A stretch of DNA of 64,000 nt. Source: Streptomyces albofaciens JCM 4342. Its GTDB lineage: Bacteria > Actinomycetota > Actinomycetes > Streptomycetales > Streptomycetaceae. The notes under the pieces were generated by a model. The model ran no database searches, was not told the DNA's origin, and saw only the letters and a program-made list of their open reading frames with translations. Each line of letters opens with the position of its first letter. Position 1 is the stretch's first letter. Made by a program: the position numbers and the translations under genes. Below, in pieces: positions 49,074 to 57,177 of the stretch. The DNA lies in the NCBI RefSeq assembly GCF_008634025.1, contig NZ_PDCM01000002.1, positions 3,621,001 through 3,685,000 of the forward strand, in the 5' to 3' direction.

Positions 49074-50163
49074 ACTCCCGGCCCAGCGTGCGCATGATCG
49101 AGTCGGCGGTGGGCCGGTAGAGGCCGCGCGGATAGTAGCCGCCGCCCTCAAACGCGCCGACCTTGCCGCCGTCCGGCGAGTTCTGGCCGAGGTAGCGGTA
49201 CCACTTCGCCTTCTTGGCCTTCATCTCCGCGGCGCTCATCTTGGTGATGTTGGGCGCGCTCGGCTCGGCGCCCGTGTACGTGCCGTTGGTGTCGTAGACG
49301 TACTCGTCGGCCAGCTTGCCGAGGGAGTGCCCGGTCTCGTGCACCGCCACCTGCGCGGAGTCGGGGTGGTCGGAGGAGGCGGTGGCGATGCCGTCGTAGC
49401 CGACCGGCGACGTGATGTCGTTGTAGCCCGCGCCGCCGTACTTGCGGGAGTTGGAGAGCACGATGACGAGGTCGGCGTCCGGGGCCTTGCCCGCGTACGA
49501 CTGGACCTTGCCGGTGTCCACGCACAGCAGCCGCTCGATGCCGTCACACCAGAAGTGCGAGTCCAGGGCGGTGTCCTTGACCACGTCCTTGCCCGGGTCG
49601 CCGGAGACGCCGGACTGGTTGGAGACGGCGTCCACCGTCCAGACGTTGAACAGCTTGCGGTTCGAGGCGTACGGCTCGACCTTGGAGATCTGCGCCCACT
49701 TCGCCTTGGCGTCGGCGTGGAAGTCCTTCTGCTGGGCGAGGGTGTAGCCGTCGCCGATGAAGACGACGTCGACCTTCTTGGCGGTGGCGCCGTTGCGGAT
49801 GACCGAGGTGACGTCGCCGTCGGCGGCCAATCCGGCGGCGGAGGGGGCGCGGTGGGCGTCGGCCAGGCGCTTGGGGGTGGCCGCCGGGACGGTGGTGTGG
49901 CGGGGGTGGCCGTCGGGGGCGAAGTACTCGACCTGCTGGGTCCGGGAGGCCGCGGGCGGCGGGGACGCGGGCGCCGGGGAGTCCGCGGGGGACGCCGTGG
50001 CGGTGGCGGCGAGGCCGGTGACGAGCGCGAGGCCGGCCGCCGCCGCGGTCAGGCGCAGCCGCGTACGGCCGCGGCCGGCCGCCCGGGTGCGTATTCGGGC
50101 GCGGATGCCCGTGGGAGCCGGAGTGTCGGACGGGGTGGGGGAACGCCGGGGTCTGTGCTGCAC
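49015..50163 (-). CDS. Secreted M64 (IgA-peptidase family) metallopeptidase
   Basis: A 382-residue protein. Residues 1-58 form a long, Arg-rich signal peptide (LRLTAAAAGLALVTGLAATATA then ASPA), possibly Tat-like. The peptidase domain includes VDVVFIGDGYTLAQQKDFHADA, DLVIVLSNSRKYGGAGY, and the zinc site HETGHSLGKLADEY (HExxH with a third His-like/Asp ligand region), the mark of M64. FEGGGYYPRGLYRP and SIMRTL follow. The role is probably extracellular protein breakdown; the IgA link is only the family name. GTG 50163 has CCGGAGG 9 bases upstream. The 3' end overlaps the convergent membrane-protein gene. Confidence 0.92.
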   Translation of the reverse strand: MQHRPRRSPTPSDTPAPTGIRARIRTRAAGRGRTRLRLTAAAAGLALVTGLAATATASPADSPAPASPPPAASRTQQVEYFAPDGHPRHTTVPAATPKRLADAHRAPSAAGLAADGDVTSVIRNGATAKKVDVVFIGDGYTLAQQKDFHADAKAKWAQISKVEPYASNRKLFNVWTVDAVSNQSGVSGDPGKDVVKDTALDSHFWCDGIERLLCVDTGKVQSYAGKAPDADLVIVLSNSRKYGGAGYNDITSPVGYDGIATASSDHPDSAQVAVHETGHSLGKLADEYVYDTNGTYTGAEPSAPNITKMSAAEMKAKKAKWYRYLGQNSPDGGKVGAFEGGGYYPRGLYRPTADSIMRTLGREFNLPGRQAMIDGFHRHTGG

Positions 50164-50680
50164 GGAAAAGCCTCCGGTGGGATGCCGAGCCGTGCCCCGA
50201 AGGGCCGTGCTCCGAGGGGGGTTGGGGCCCGACGCGTGCCGTACGGACCGGCGCGCGGCGGACCGCGCACAACCTAGAGGCGGCGGTTACGGGAGGCAAC
50301 GGGTGGGAGGCAAGTTGTCCCGGAGGTGAGCAAAGTCCCGTTGCGGACGGCGATTCGCCGGGCGGGGGGCCACGTGACCGCGGGCCCGGAGGCAGCCCCG
50401 GGGACATACGGCGACGGCCGCCGCGTGTGGGGGTCGCGGCGGCCGTCCGAGCCCGTGCCGAACGCCCGGGCCGGGATTCCGGCGCAGGCTCTCACTGTGA
50501 GCTGCGCCGCGTGGTCGGCTTGTGGCCCCCTCGGTGGTGCAGCATGAAAGGCACTCTGCCCGCGGGCGCCGCCTCACGGCATCCTCCGCAGGTCGTGCAC
50601 CGACCCCCGCCGTCCGGCGGGGGTGCCGGCACGCGAGCGGCGGGCAGGCCCGAGGACGGCGAGGCAGGAAGGGGCGGCCG
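50164..50680. other. Divergent intergenic region, M64 / two-component pair
   Basis: About 520 bases with no supported gene. It holds two strong hairpins: 50413-50447 (13-bp stem) and 50604-50625 (about 9-bp stem, cccccgcc/ggcggggg) just before the response-regulator gene. The second is close enough to the start (56 bases) to affect translation. Confidence 0.45.
50413..50447. terminator. Strong hairpin, possible terminator
   Basis: Perfect 13-bp stem (gacggccgccgcg at 50413-50425, complement at 50435-50447) with a 9-base loop. It sits between divergent genes, so it may insulate readthrough or act as an mRNA leader structure rather than end a gene. Confidence 0.5.
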
Positions 50681-51334
50681 GTGATCCGTGTCGCGGTGGT
50701 GGACGACGAGCGGCTGGTCAGATCCGGGCTGCGGATGATTCTGGGCACCGCCCCGGACATCGAGCTGGTCGCGGACTGCGGCGGCGCCGAGGCCGTGGAC
50801 GCGGTGCTGGACAGCGCGGCGGACGTCGTGCTGCTCGACATCCGGATGCCGGACGTGGACGGGCTGACCGTACTGCGCCGGCTGCGCGCCGCCCCCGAAC
50901 CGCCCGCGGTGGCCATGCTCACGACGTTCGACGCGCAGGAGTACCTGACCGCGGCGCTGCGCGAAGGCGCGGCCGGATTCCTCCTCAAGGACTCCGACCC
51001 CGGGCAACTGGTCCGGGCCGTGCGGACGCTGGCCGAAGGCGGCAGCGTGCTGGACCCGGGCGTCACGCGGGCCGTGATCGGCGGCTACCTCACCGCCGAG
51101 GACCAGGCCGCGGCCGCCCGCGCCGTACGAGCGCTGACCCCGCGGGAGTCGGAGGTGCTGGCCCTGCTGGGCGAGGGCCTGGGCAACGCGCAGATCGCGG
51201 AGCGGATGGGGCTGGCGCCGAGCACGGTCAAGGACCACATACGGGCGCTGCTGGGCAAGCTGGGCGGGCTCAACCGCGTCCAGGCGGCGATCCTCGCGGA
51301 CCGCGCCGGGCTGGTCTCGGGCGGGCGGCGGTGA
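50681..51334 (+). CDS. NarL/LuxR-type response regulator
   Basis: A 217-residue regulator from GTG 50681. The receiver has VAVVDDERLVRSG (acidic pocket), VVLLDIRMPDVDGL with the phosphorylated Asp, AMLTTFD (Thr) and GFLLKDS (Lys). The LuxR effector is LTPRESEVLALLGEGLGNAQIAERM with the recognition helix STVKDHIRALLGKL. A GTGA overlap couples it to the sensor kinase gene that follows. Together they look like a typical Streptomyces cytosol-facing two-component pair; the signal and regulon are unknown. Confidence 0.94.
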   Translation: MIRVAVVDDERLVRSGLRMILGTAPDIELVADCGGAEAVDAVLDSAADVVLLDIRMPDVDGLTVLRRLRAAPEPPAVAMLTTFDAQEYLTAALREGAAGFLLKDSDPGQLVRAVRTLAEGGSVLDPGVTRAVIGGYLTAEDQAAAARAVRALTPRESEVLALLGEGLGNAQIAERMGLAPSTVKDHIRALLGKLGGLNRVQAAILADRAGLVSGGRR

Positions 51335-52584
51335 AGGGGGCCGGCGGCTTCGCCGGGTTCGCCGGGGTCCCGGGGTCCTCGGGCAATCCCGGATCCACCG
51401 GTTCTCCCGGCCGTCCCGGCGGCCTGCGCCCGGCCGTGTCCCTCGCCGTGCCGGTGCTGCTGTCCATGGTGGACGCCTTCCTCGTCAACGGCCTCGACAT
51501 GGGCCTGGAACTGGGCGTCTCCCTGGTCGCCGCCGCCGCGCTGCTGCTGCGGCGCCGACTGCCGCTCACCGTCTTCCTGATCACCCTCCCCGGCCTGTAC
51601 ATCGGCTACATCTGGTTCGCGCCGATGATCGCCCTGTTCACGCTCGCCGCGTTCCGCGCGGGCCGCGTCCGCCTCGGCGTCTGCGCCGTCCTGCTGATCG
51701 CCGCGCACTTCTTCCCGTACCCGCTCTCGGACCTCGACCCGGGCGCGCACCGCGAGAACATCCAGGTGCTGATCGACGCGACGGTCACCTCGGCCGCGCC
51801 CATCGCGCTGGGCCTGCTGGTGCGCACCCGCCGCGAACTCGCCGCGCGGGTCGCCGACCTGACCCACAGCCTGCGCCGCGAGGACCGGCTGATCGCGGAA
51901 CGGGTCCTGGCGACCGAGCGGGCCCGGCTGGCCCGGGAGATGCACGACGTGGTCGCCCACCAGGTCAGCCTGATCAGCTTGCAGGCCGGTGCGGTGCAGG
52001 TGAGCACCGGGGAGGAGGCGGTGCGCGAGTCGGCCCGCACGATCCGCGAGCTGTCCGTGCGGACGCTGGAGGAGCTGCGGCACATGGTCGGCATCCTGCG
52101 GGCGGCCGGCGGCGGTACCGCGGACGCCCGGGAGCTGGCGCCGCAGCCGGACCTCGCCGAACTGCCGCGGCTGATCGAGATGAGCGCGCTGGACGTCGAC
52201 TACGAGCACGAGGTGCCGGACGGCGCGTGCGGCACGAAGGCGGTGGAGCGGGCGGCGTTCCGTACGGTGCAGGAGGCGCTGACGAACGTACGCAAGCATG
52301 CGCCGGGGGCGCGGGTGCGGATACGGGTCGCGGCCGTACGCGACGGGCAGGCGGCCGACGGGGAGGGCGGGGACGGCGGGCCGGAGAAGCCGCGGGGCCT
52401 GCGGGTGGAGGTGCGCAACGGGCCGCCGGACGCCTCGGCGCCCGCCCCGGCGCTCCCGGGCGGCGGCCACGGCCTGGTCGGCCTGCGCGAACGCGCCCAG
52501 AGCCTGGGCGGACTGCTGGAAGCCGGGCACACGGCGGACGGAGGGTTTCTGGTGCGGGCGGAATTCCCGGGTGGAGCGGGTTGA
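51331..52584 (+). CDS. Sensor histidine kinase
   Basis: A 417-residue kinase, GTG 51331 overlapping the regulator's stop (GTGA). The N-terminus is a Gly/Pro/Ser tail (~25 residues), followed by five or so membrane segments to ~175 (SLAVPVLLSMVDAFLVNGL, VSLVAAAALLL, LTVFLITLPGLYIGYIWF, LGVCAVLLIAAHFFPY). The HisKA_3 box is ARLAREMHDVVAHQVSLISL with the phospho-His, and the ATPase part has VQEALTNVRKHA (N box) and GGHGLVGLRERAQSLGG (G box). No outside sensor domain is visible, so it may sense within the membrane. Partner of the regulator just upstream. Confidence 0.94.
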   Translation: MKGAGGFAGFAGVPGSSGNPGSTGSPGRPGGLRPAVSLAVPVLLSMVDAFLVNGLDMGLELGVSLVAAAALLLRRRLPLTVFLITLPGLYIGYIWFAPMIALFTLAAFRAGRVRLGVCAVLLIAAHFFPYPLSDLDPGAHRENIQVLIDATVTSAAPIALGLLVRTRRELAARVADLTHSLRREDRLIAERVLATERARLAREMHDVVAHQVSLISLQAGAVQVSTGEEAVRESARTIRELSVRTLEELRHMVGILRAAGGGTADARELAPQPDLAELPRLIEMSALDVDYEHEVPDGACGTKAVERAAFRTVQEALTNVRKHAPGARVRIRVAAVRDGQAADGEGGDGGPEKPRGLRVEVRNGPPDASAPAPALPGGGHGLVGLRERAQSLGGLLEAGHTADGGFLVRAEFPGGAG

Positions 52585-52780
52585 GTCGAGTTCGGTTGAG
52601 GGGCTTGGGAAAGGTGCGGCATTGCGCCGTTTTATTGCTTTTGTCGCGGATGAGGCCACATAGGGCGACACCCCCTCGCGTCACATGCGTAACAAAAGGT
52701 AGCCGCCGCGCAACTCAACGCGACACGGAAGGGTAAGCCCGCCCCGATCTCACGGACCCCCGGCCAAGACCGGTGCGGAG

Positions 52781-53191
52781 CTACGCGGAAAGCGGCGCCG
52801 CCGCCTCGTCGACCGCCGTGCTGAGGTCCGGGTAGACCTCGAAGAGGCGGCGTACACCGAGGGCCGCGAGCACCCGGTTGACGTGCGAGCCGTCCACCGC
52901 GCCCTGCGCCGGGAGGATCAGCCGCAGCCGCCCCTGGCAGGACCGCATGAGCCGGCGGGCGGCGATCAGGACACCGACGCCACTGGAGTCGCAGAAGCGG
53001 ACCTCGGAGAGATCGAGGACCAGGCTGCGGCGGCCGTCGGCGACCGCGTCGTGCACGTGCTGGCGCACCGCCGGCGATGTGACCAGGTCCATCTCGCCGG
53101 AGACCTGGAGGACGGCCCAGCGGCCCTGCTCACCTTCTGCCACCTTCAACGACACGCGCTCGAAGCCTTTCGCTCGCTTGCGGACGGACAC
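52781..53191 (-). CDS. STAS-domain anti-sigma-factor antagonist
   Basis: A 136-residue single STAS domain. WAVLQVSGEMDLVTSPAVRQHV is the first half, and VLDLSEVRFCDSSGVGVLIAARRLM contains the DSSG motif whose second Ser is the phosphorylation target in SpoIIAA/RsbV proteins. It would release a sigma factor by binding its anti-sigma kinase when unphosphorylated. The GTG 53191 start has GGGAG directly abutting it, so a later GTG (53155) is possible. It is divergent from a sigma-factor gene, 370 bases away; whether they belong to the same circuit is inference. Confidence 0.88.
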   Translation of the reverse strand: MSVRKRAKGFERVSLKVAEGEQGRWAVLQVSGEMDLVTSPAVRQHVHDAVADGRRSLVLDLSEVRFCDSSGVGVLIAARRLMRSCQGRLRLILPAQGAVDGSHVNRVLAALGVRRLFEVYPDLSTAVDEAAAPLSA

Positions 53192-53560
53192 CTCCCGGCC
53201 AACCGGAATATGCCCTTCCCGCCTCGACTGCCCGGCCGTTCTCCCCTGAAACTCATCAGAATTGTTTGCGCAACGGGCCGTTCCTCTTCCAAGGCTATGC
53301 CCAGTGGGCAAGGAACTTTCTCCTGGAACCGGTCACACACGCATAACACATCGGCAGATACAGAAGCGAACGGTCACGCTTCGCTGCGCGACGAGCGGGC
53401 ATTACCACCAAAAGTGACCGTCTCCATACCATCCGTCAGCCGCCCGCAGTGTGGGTTTGCCGCAAAGGGGCATCAATGTCGGACCGGAGCACTACATTCG
53501 ATGGCACGGTGGAGTGCGCCGCCGTGCCGGGGCACGGCGGTGGCGAAGGATGGGGGCCGA
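53192..53560. other. Divergent intergenic region, STAS / sigma factor
   Basis: About 370 bases with no supported gene, less GC-rich than average around 53230-53460 (cagaattgtttgcgcaac, cataacacatcggcagatac). It should hold promoters for both genes; I could not single out one consensus. Confidence 0.4.
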
Positions 53561-54172
53561 ATGGGACATGACGCACCACCGCGCTGGGACAGGCGGATGC
53601 AGCAGCGGCTGGCGCGGGGCGAGGCGGCCGCGCTCGGCGAGCTGTACGACCGCTTCGCTTCGCTTGTGCACAGCCTTGCCCGCCGGGTGCTGGGGGACGA
53701 AACCGCCGCCGACCGCATCACCCGTGAAGTCTTCGGCTACATCTGGGAGAACCCCGACTCCTACGACCCCAAGCAGGGCTCCCTGCGCTCCTGGGTGGCC
53801 CAGCTCGCCCACCGCCAGTCCGTCCACCGGCTGCGCCAGGCCGAGGCCGCCGCGGCCCTGGACCGCGGCGCGGACGCCCCCGGACCCGCCGAGACGGAGC
53901 GCCAGATCCGCGAAGCGTCCACCGCCGCCCGCGCCGACTACATCGTCACGTCCATGCCCGCCCCGCTCCGCGCCGCGCTGGAGCTGGCCTACTTCCAGCG
54001 CCGCGACTACCGCCAGACCGCCGCCGACCTCGGCGTCACCGAGGACGAGGCCCGGCGCCGGCTGCGCCTGGGCCTGCAACTGCTGTCCACCGCGCACAAC
54101 CACCGGACGCTGCCGCCCGCCCAGCCCGCCGAGCCCCCGCCGCGCGGCACCGGATACGGACGGCAGCTGTGA
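53561..54172 (+). CDS. Sigma-70 family RNA polymerase sigma factor (ECF-like)
   Basis: A 203-residue sigma factor from ATG 53561. Region 2 runs from MQQRLARGEAAALGELYDRFASLVHSLARRVLGDETAADRI-like sequence (residues 12-55) into REVFGYIWENPDSYDPKQGSLRSW, and region 4 is ALELAYFQRRDYRQTAADLGVTEDEARRRLRLGLQLL. The next gene starts at GTGA overlapping its stop and is a zinc-finger anti-sigma factor, the usual partner arrangement. No target promoters can be named from this window. The frame stays open upstream of 53561, so a slightly earlier start (for example a GTG at 53540) is possible. Confidence 0.9.
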   Translation: MGHDAPPRWDRRMQQRLARGEAAALGELYDRFASLVHSLARRVLGDETAADRITREVFGYIWENPDSYDPKQGSLRSWVAQLAHRQSVHRLRQAEAAAALDRGADAPGPAETERQIREASTAARADYIVTSMPAPLRAALELAYFQRRDYRQTAADLGVTEDEARRRLRLGLQLLSTAHNHRTLPPAQPAEPPPRGTGYGRQL

Positions 54173-55566
54173 ACGGCCCGGAGGAATGGGACCGCTACGA
54201 CCCGCGGGAGCCGGACGGCCCGCGCGACGGACGGGGCCCGGGCGGCCCGCGGGGGCCGGGCGCCGGCGGCCCGTCCCGCTCCGGCGGCCGGCCGCGCATC
54301 CCGTCCCCGCGCACCGCCGCCGAGGACGACGGACCGCTGCCCGACGCGTCACCGCCCGCCACGCCGGGTGTCCGCACGGACATGGCGGGCACAGCCGACG
54401 AGCCCACGGCCGCCGCCCCGGACCGCACCGCCCCGGACGGCGCCGTGCCCGAGCCTCCCCCGCACCGGGTCCTGAAGTCGCTGCTCGGCGCGTGGGCCCT
54501 GGCCGCCTGCTCCGCCGAGGAGACGGCCGCCGTCGAAGCCCACCTCACGGACTGCGCGCCCTGCGCGGACGAGGCGCTGCGCCTGCGCGACGCGGTCGGC
54601 CTGCTGCACCCCGCCGACCCCCTGGACCTGGACCCGCTGCTGCGCTCGCGCGTCCTGGAGGGCTGCCTCGGGCGGCGCCCGGCCCGTATCCCGGTGCCCG
54701 AGTGGGCGGCGCCGTACGACGCCGAGACGGCGAAGCTGGACGCGCTGCTCAGCGACATGGGCGAGGCGGAGTGGCGGGCGCCGGTGCGGCTGCGCTGGTT
54801 CCGGGGCGAGCGGCCGGCCGAGCGGCACACGACCGTCGCCGGGGTCATCGGGCATCTGATGGCCGTGGACGGCCTGGTCGCCACCGCGCTCGGGCTGGCC
54901 GACCCGCTGGGCGCCGCGGCCCCGCACGGCCCGGCCGGGCCCGCCGACCGCACGGAAGCCTGCTGGCAGGCGATCGCCGACGGCCGCGTCCCGCACGCCG
55001 CCCGCGCCCCCTGGCGCGACCAGAGCCACACCCTGATCCGCACGGTGTCCTTCGCCGGCCGCGGCGTCGCCGAGCTGCCCGTGCCGTACGGCGGCGACGT
55101 CCGGCTGCCGATGCGCGACTCCTTGCTGGACCGCGCCTTCGAGTGCTGGGTGCACGCGGGCGACATCGCCGAGGCGGTGGACTATCCGTACGAACCCCCG
55201 GTGGCCGGGCATCTGCACCAGATGGTCGACCTGGCGGCCCGGCTGCTGCCCGCCGTGCTGGCCGGCCGGCGCCGGGCCGGGCTGGCGACGCCGCCGCAGC
55301 GCCTGGTCGAGGCGGGCGCGCCCGGCCGCACGCTGCACCTGGAGGTCGAGGGCACCGGCGGCGGCCACTGGTACATAGCCCTGGACTCACCGGCCGCGCT
55401 CGGCACCCCGGACCGCACGGTCGCGCACATCGCGCTGGACAGCATCGAGTTCTGCCAGCTGGCGGCCGGGCACGTACCGCCCCAGGAGGCGGCCGCCGGG
55501 CAGCACGGCGAGCCGGACGCGATCCGCGACGTCCTGTTCGCCACGGCTTCGCTCTCGCGGCTGTGA
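54169..55566 (+). CDS. Zinc-finger anti-sigma factor fused to MDMPI domain
   Basis: A 465-residue protein from GTG 54169, overlapping the sigma factor stop (GTGA), so made together with it. Residues 1-100 are a disordered Pro/Gly/Asp tail. HRVLKSLLGAWALAACSAEE and VEAHLTDCAPCADEALRLRD form the ZAS zinc anti-sigma domain with the H-x3-C-x2-C motif HLTDCAPC. From residue ~180 follows a mycothiol-dependent maleylpyruvate isomerase-type (MDMPI/DinB) domain (TTVAGVIGHLMAVDGLVAT, ECWVHAGDIAEAV) to the end. There is no membrane segment, so it works in the cytosol. The sensory use of an MDMPI domain suggests thiol or small-molecule sensing; that is inference. Confidence 0.9.
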   Translation: MNGPEEWDRYDPREPDGPRDGRGPGGPRGPGAGGPSRSGGRPRIPSPRTAAEDDGPLPDASPPATPGVRTDMAGTADEPTAAAPDRTAPDGAVPEPPPHRVLKSLLGAWALAACSAEETAAVEAHLTDCAPCADEALRLRDAVGLLHPADPLDLDPLLRSRVLEGCLGRRPARIPVPEWAAPYDAETAKLDALLSDMGEAEWRAPVRLRWFRGERPAERHTTVAGVIGHLMAVDGLVATALGLADPLGAAAPHGPAGPADRTEACWQAIADGRVPHAARAPWRDQSHTLIRTVSFAGRGVAELPVPYGGDVRLPMRDSLLDRAFECWVHAGDIAEAVDYPYEPPVAGHLHQMVDLAARLLPAVLAGRRRAGLATPPQRLVEAGAPGRTLHLEVEGTGGGHWYIALDSPAALGTPDRTVAHIALDSIEFCQLAAGHVPPQEAAAGQHGEPDAIRDVLFATASLSRL

Positions 55567-55568
55567 GG

Positions 55569-55594
55569 ACGCCGGTGACCGCGGCCACCGGCGT
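55569..55594. terminator. Terminator between anti-sigma gene and purU
   Basis: acgccggtg (55569-55577) pairs perfectly with caccggcgt (55586-55594) over an 8-base loop, directly after the anti-sigma stop and before the convergent purU stop. Confidence 0.6.
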
Positions 55595-55599
55595 ACGGA

Positions 55600-56472
55600 C
55601 TACGCGAAGACGACGGTGCGCGTGCCGTTGAGCAGGACGCGGCGCTCGCTGTGCCACTTCACGGCGCGCGCCAGGGCCTGGCACTCCACGTCCCGGCCGA
55701 CGGCCACGAGCTGGTCCGGGGTGACGCCGTGCCCGACGCGCTCGACCTCCTGCTCGATGATCGGGCCCTCGTCGAGGTCCGCCGTCACGTAGTGCGCGGT
55801 GGCGCCGATGAGCTTGACGCCGCGGGCGTGCGCCTGGTGGTAGGGCTTGGCGCCCTTGAAGCTCGGCAGGAAGGAGTGGTGGATGTTGATGATCCGCCCG
55901 GACAGGGCCTTGCACAGGTCGTCGGAGAGCACCTGCATGTAGCGGGCCAGCACGACCAGCTCGACGTTCTCCTCGCGCACCAGCTCCAGCAGCCGCGCCT
56001 CGGCGGCGGCCTTGGTGTCCTTGGTCACCGGGATGTGGTGGAAGGGGATGTCGTACGAGCCGACCAGCTCGGCGAAGTCGGTGTGGTTGGAGACCACGGC
56101 CGCGATCTCGACCGGCAGCGCGCCGATCCGGGAGCGGAAGAGCAGGTCGTTCAGGCAGTGCCCGAACTTGGACACCATCAGGATGACGCGCATCTTCTCG
56201 TCGGCCCGGTGGATCTGCCAGTCCATCTGGAAGGAGTCGCCGACCGCGGCGAAGCTGGCGCGCAGCTTCTCCAGGCTGACCGTGGCGTCCGCGGTGAAGT
56301 GGACGCGCATGAAGAAGAGCCCGGTGTCGTGGTCCCCGAACTGCTGGCTGTCCTCGATGTTGCACCCGGTCATGAACAGGTAGCTGGACACCGCGTGCAC
56401 GATGCCCTGTTTGTCCGGGCAGGAGAGGGTGAGGACATACTGGTCGGGGGTACCGGGCTGCGAGGCGCTCAT
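55600..56472 (-). CDS. purU: Formyltetrahydrofolate deformylase
   Basis: A 290-residue enzyme from ATG 56472. An ACT-like regulatory domain (residues 10-90: YVLTLSCPDKQGIVHAVSSY, FFMRVHF) precedes the hydrolase, which has VSKFGHCLNDLLFR, VVSNHTDF, INIHHSFLPSFKGAKPYHQA with catalytic Asn/His residues, and DLDEGPIIEQE with the Asp. It splits 10-formyl-THF into formate and THF, balancing one-carbon pools. The ribosome-binding site GAGG is just upstream. It converges on the anti-sigma gene; the DUF-type gene upstream is separated by ~85 bases. Confidence 0.95.
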   Translation of the reverse strand: MSASQPGTPDQYVLTLSCPDKQGIVHAVSSYLFMTGCNIEDSQQFGDHDTGLFFMRVHFTADATVSLEKLRASFAAVGDSFQMDWQIHRADEKMRVILMVSKFGHCLNDLLFRSRIGALPVEIAAVVSNHTDFAELVGSYDIPFHHIPVTKDTKAAAEARLLELVREENVELVVLARYMQVLSDDLCKALSGRIINIHHSFLPSFKGAKPYHQAHARGVKLIGATAHYVTADLDEGPIIEQEVERVGHGVTPDQLVAVGRDVECQALARAVKWHSERRVLLNGTRTVVFA

Positions 56473-56556
56473 GACCTCATAGGGTCGCACATTCCCGGCG
56501 GTGCTCCGTCCCGCCGCCCGGAACCGGGGCCCGGGAGCGGCGCCCGGCCGCACGGC

Positions 56557-57054
56557 TCAGACCGCCGCCTGCGTCATGATCGCCAGGACTTCCAGCGAGT
56601 GCGGCGGCACGTCCGGGTCCTCGCCGTCCGCCGTCGCCATCCGTACGTGCGCGTCGCGCGCGGCCCGTACGGCCTCGGCCCAGCCGTGGTGCTCCAGATA
56701 GGCGGCCACCGGGGCGTCCGGGCCGACCTGGTGCATGATCCGCAGCACCCGCAGCACGGCGACGTCCACCAGGGCCGCCTCCTGGGAGTCGCGGAAGATC
56801 GTGCCCACGTACTTCTCGGCGGACCAGTTGTCCAGCCAGGTGTCCTCGACGAGCCGGTAGACGGCGTCGGTGACGTCTCCGTACCCCGGGCGGCCGGCCA
56901 GCCAGGTCTCCCGCTGGAAGACGGGGTCGGAGAGCATGTGCAGCGCGGAGCGCACATTGCTGCGCCAGCGCCACCACGGCATGTCGTTGAGCGGCATGGC
57001 GCCCATGGTGGTCGAGCGACGGCCGCGACGGGAAGACTTCTCCGAACCTTGCAC
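56557..57054 (-). CDS. SCO4402-family protein
   Basis: A 165-residue protein whose MPLNDMPWWRWRSNVRSALHML and SDPVFQRETWLAG stretches I recognise from an uncharacterised Streptomyces family often labelled SCO4402. The helical body continues with VTDAVYRLVEDTWLDNWSAE, GTIFRDSQEAALVDVAVLRVL and an acidic C-terminus. No catalytic or membrane motif. The start is uncertain: GTG 57054 includes an SSRRGRRSTT segment, while ATG 57006 begins at MGAMPLND; neither has a good ribosome-binding site. Upstream of purU on the same strand. Confidence 0.75.
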   Translation of the reverse strand: MQGSEKSSRRGRRSTTMGAMPLNDMPWWRWRSNVRSALHMLSDPVFQRETWLAGRPGYGDVTDAVYRLVEDTWLDNWSAEKYVGTIFRDSQEAALVDVAVLRVLRIMHQVGPDAPVAAYLEHHGWAEAVRAARDAHVRMATADGEDPDVPPHSLEVLAIMTQAAV

Positions 57055-57177
57055 AGTATTCGATCGTACGTTCTCGGCCGGTGATCATCTCCGGACCCCC
57101 GGAGTTCACCCGGCCGTCACGATCCGGTCAACCGTCGTCACTCACACGTTCCGGGCGAACCGGAATGCTTCGGCCAC

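Noticed and set aside
50522..50680. Longer start for the response regulator at 50522
   Set aside because: The added ~53 residues are Pro/Arg/Gly low complexity, and the GTG at 50681 sits directly before the receiver domain.
52585..52780. Possible tRNA or small RNA between the kinase and STAS genes
   Set aside because: No cloverleaf or T-loop (ggttcgaatcc-like) sequence could be found; only an AT-richer promoter-like stretch.
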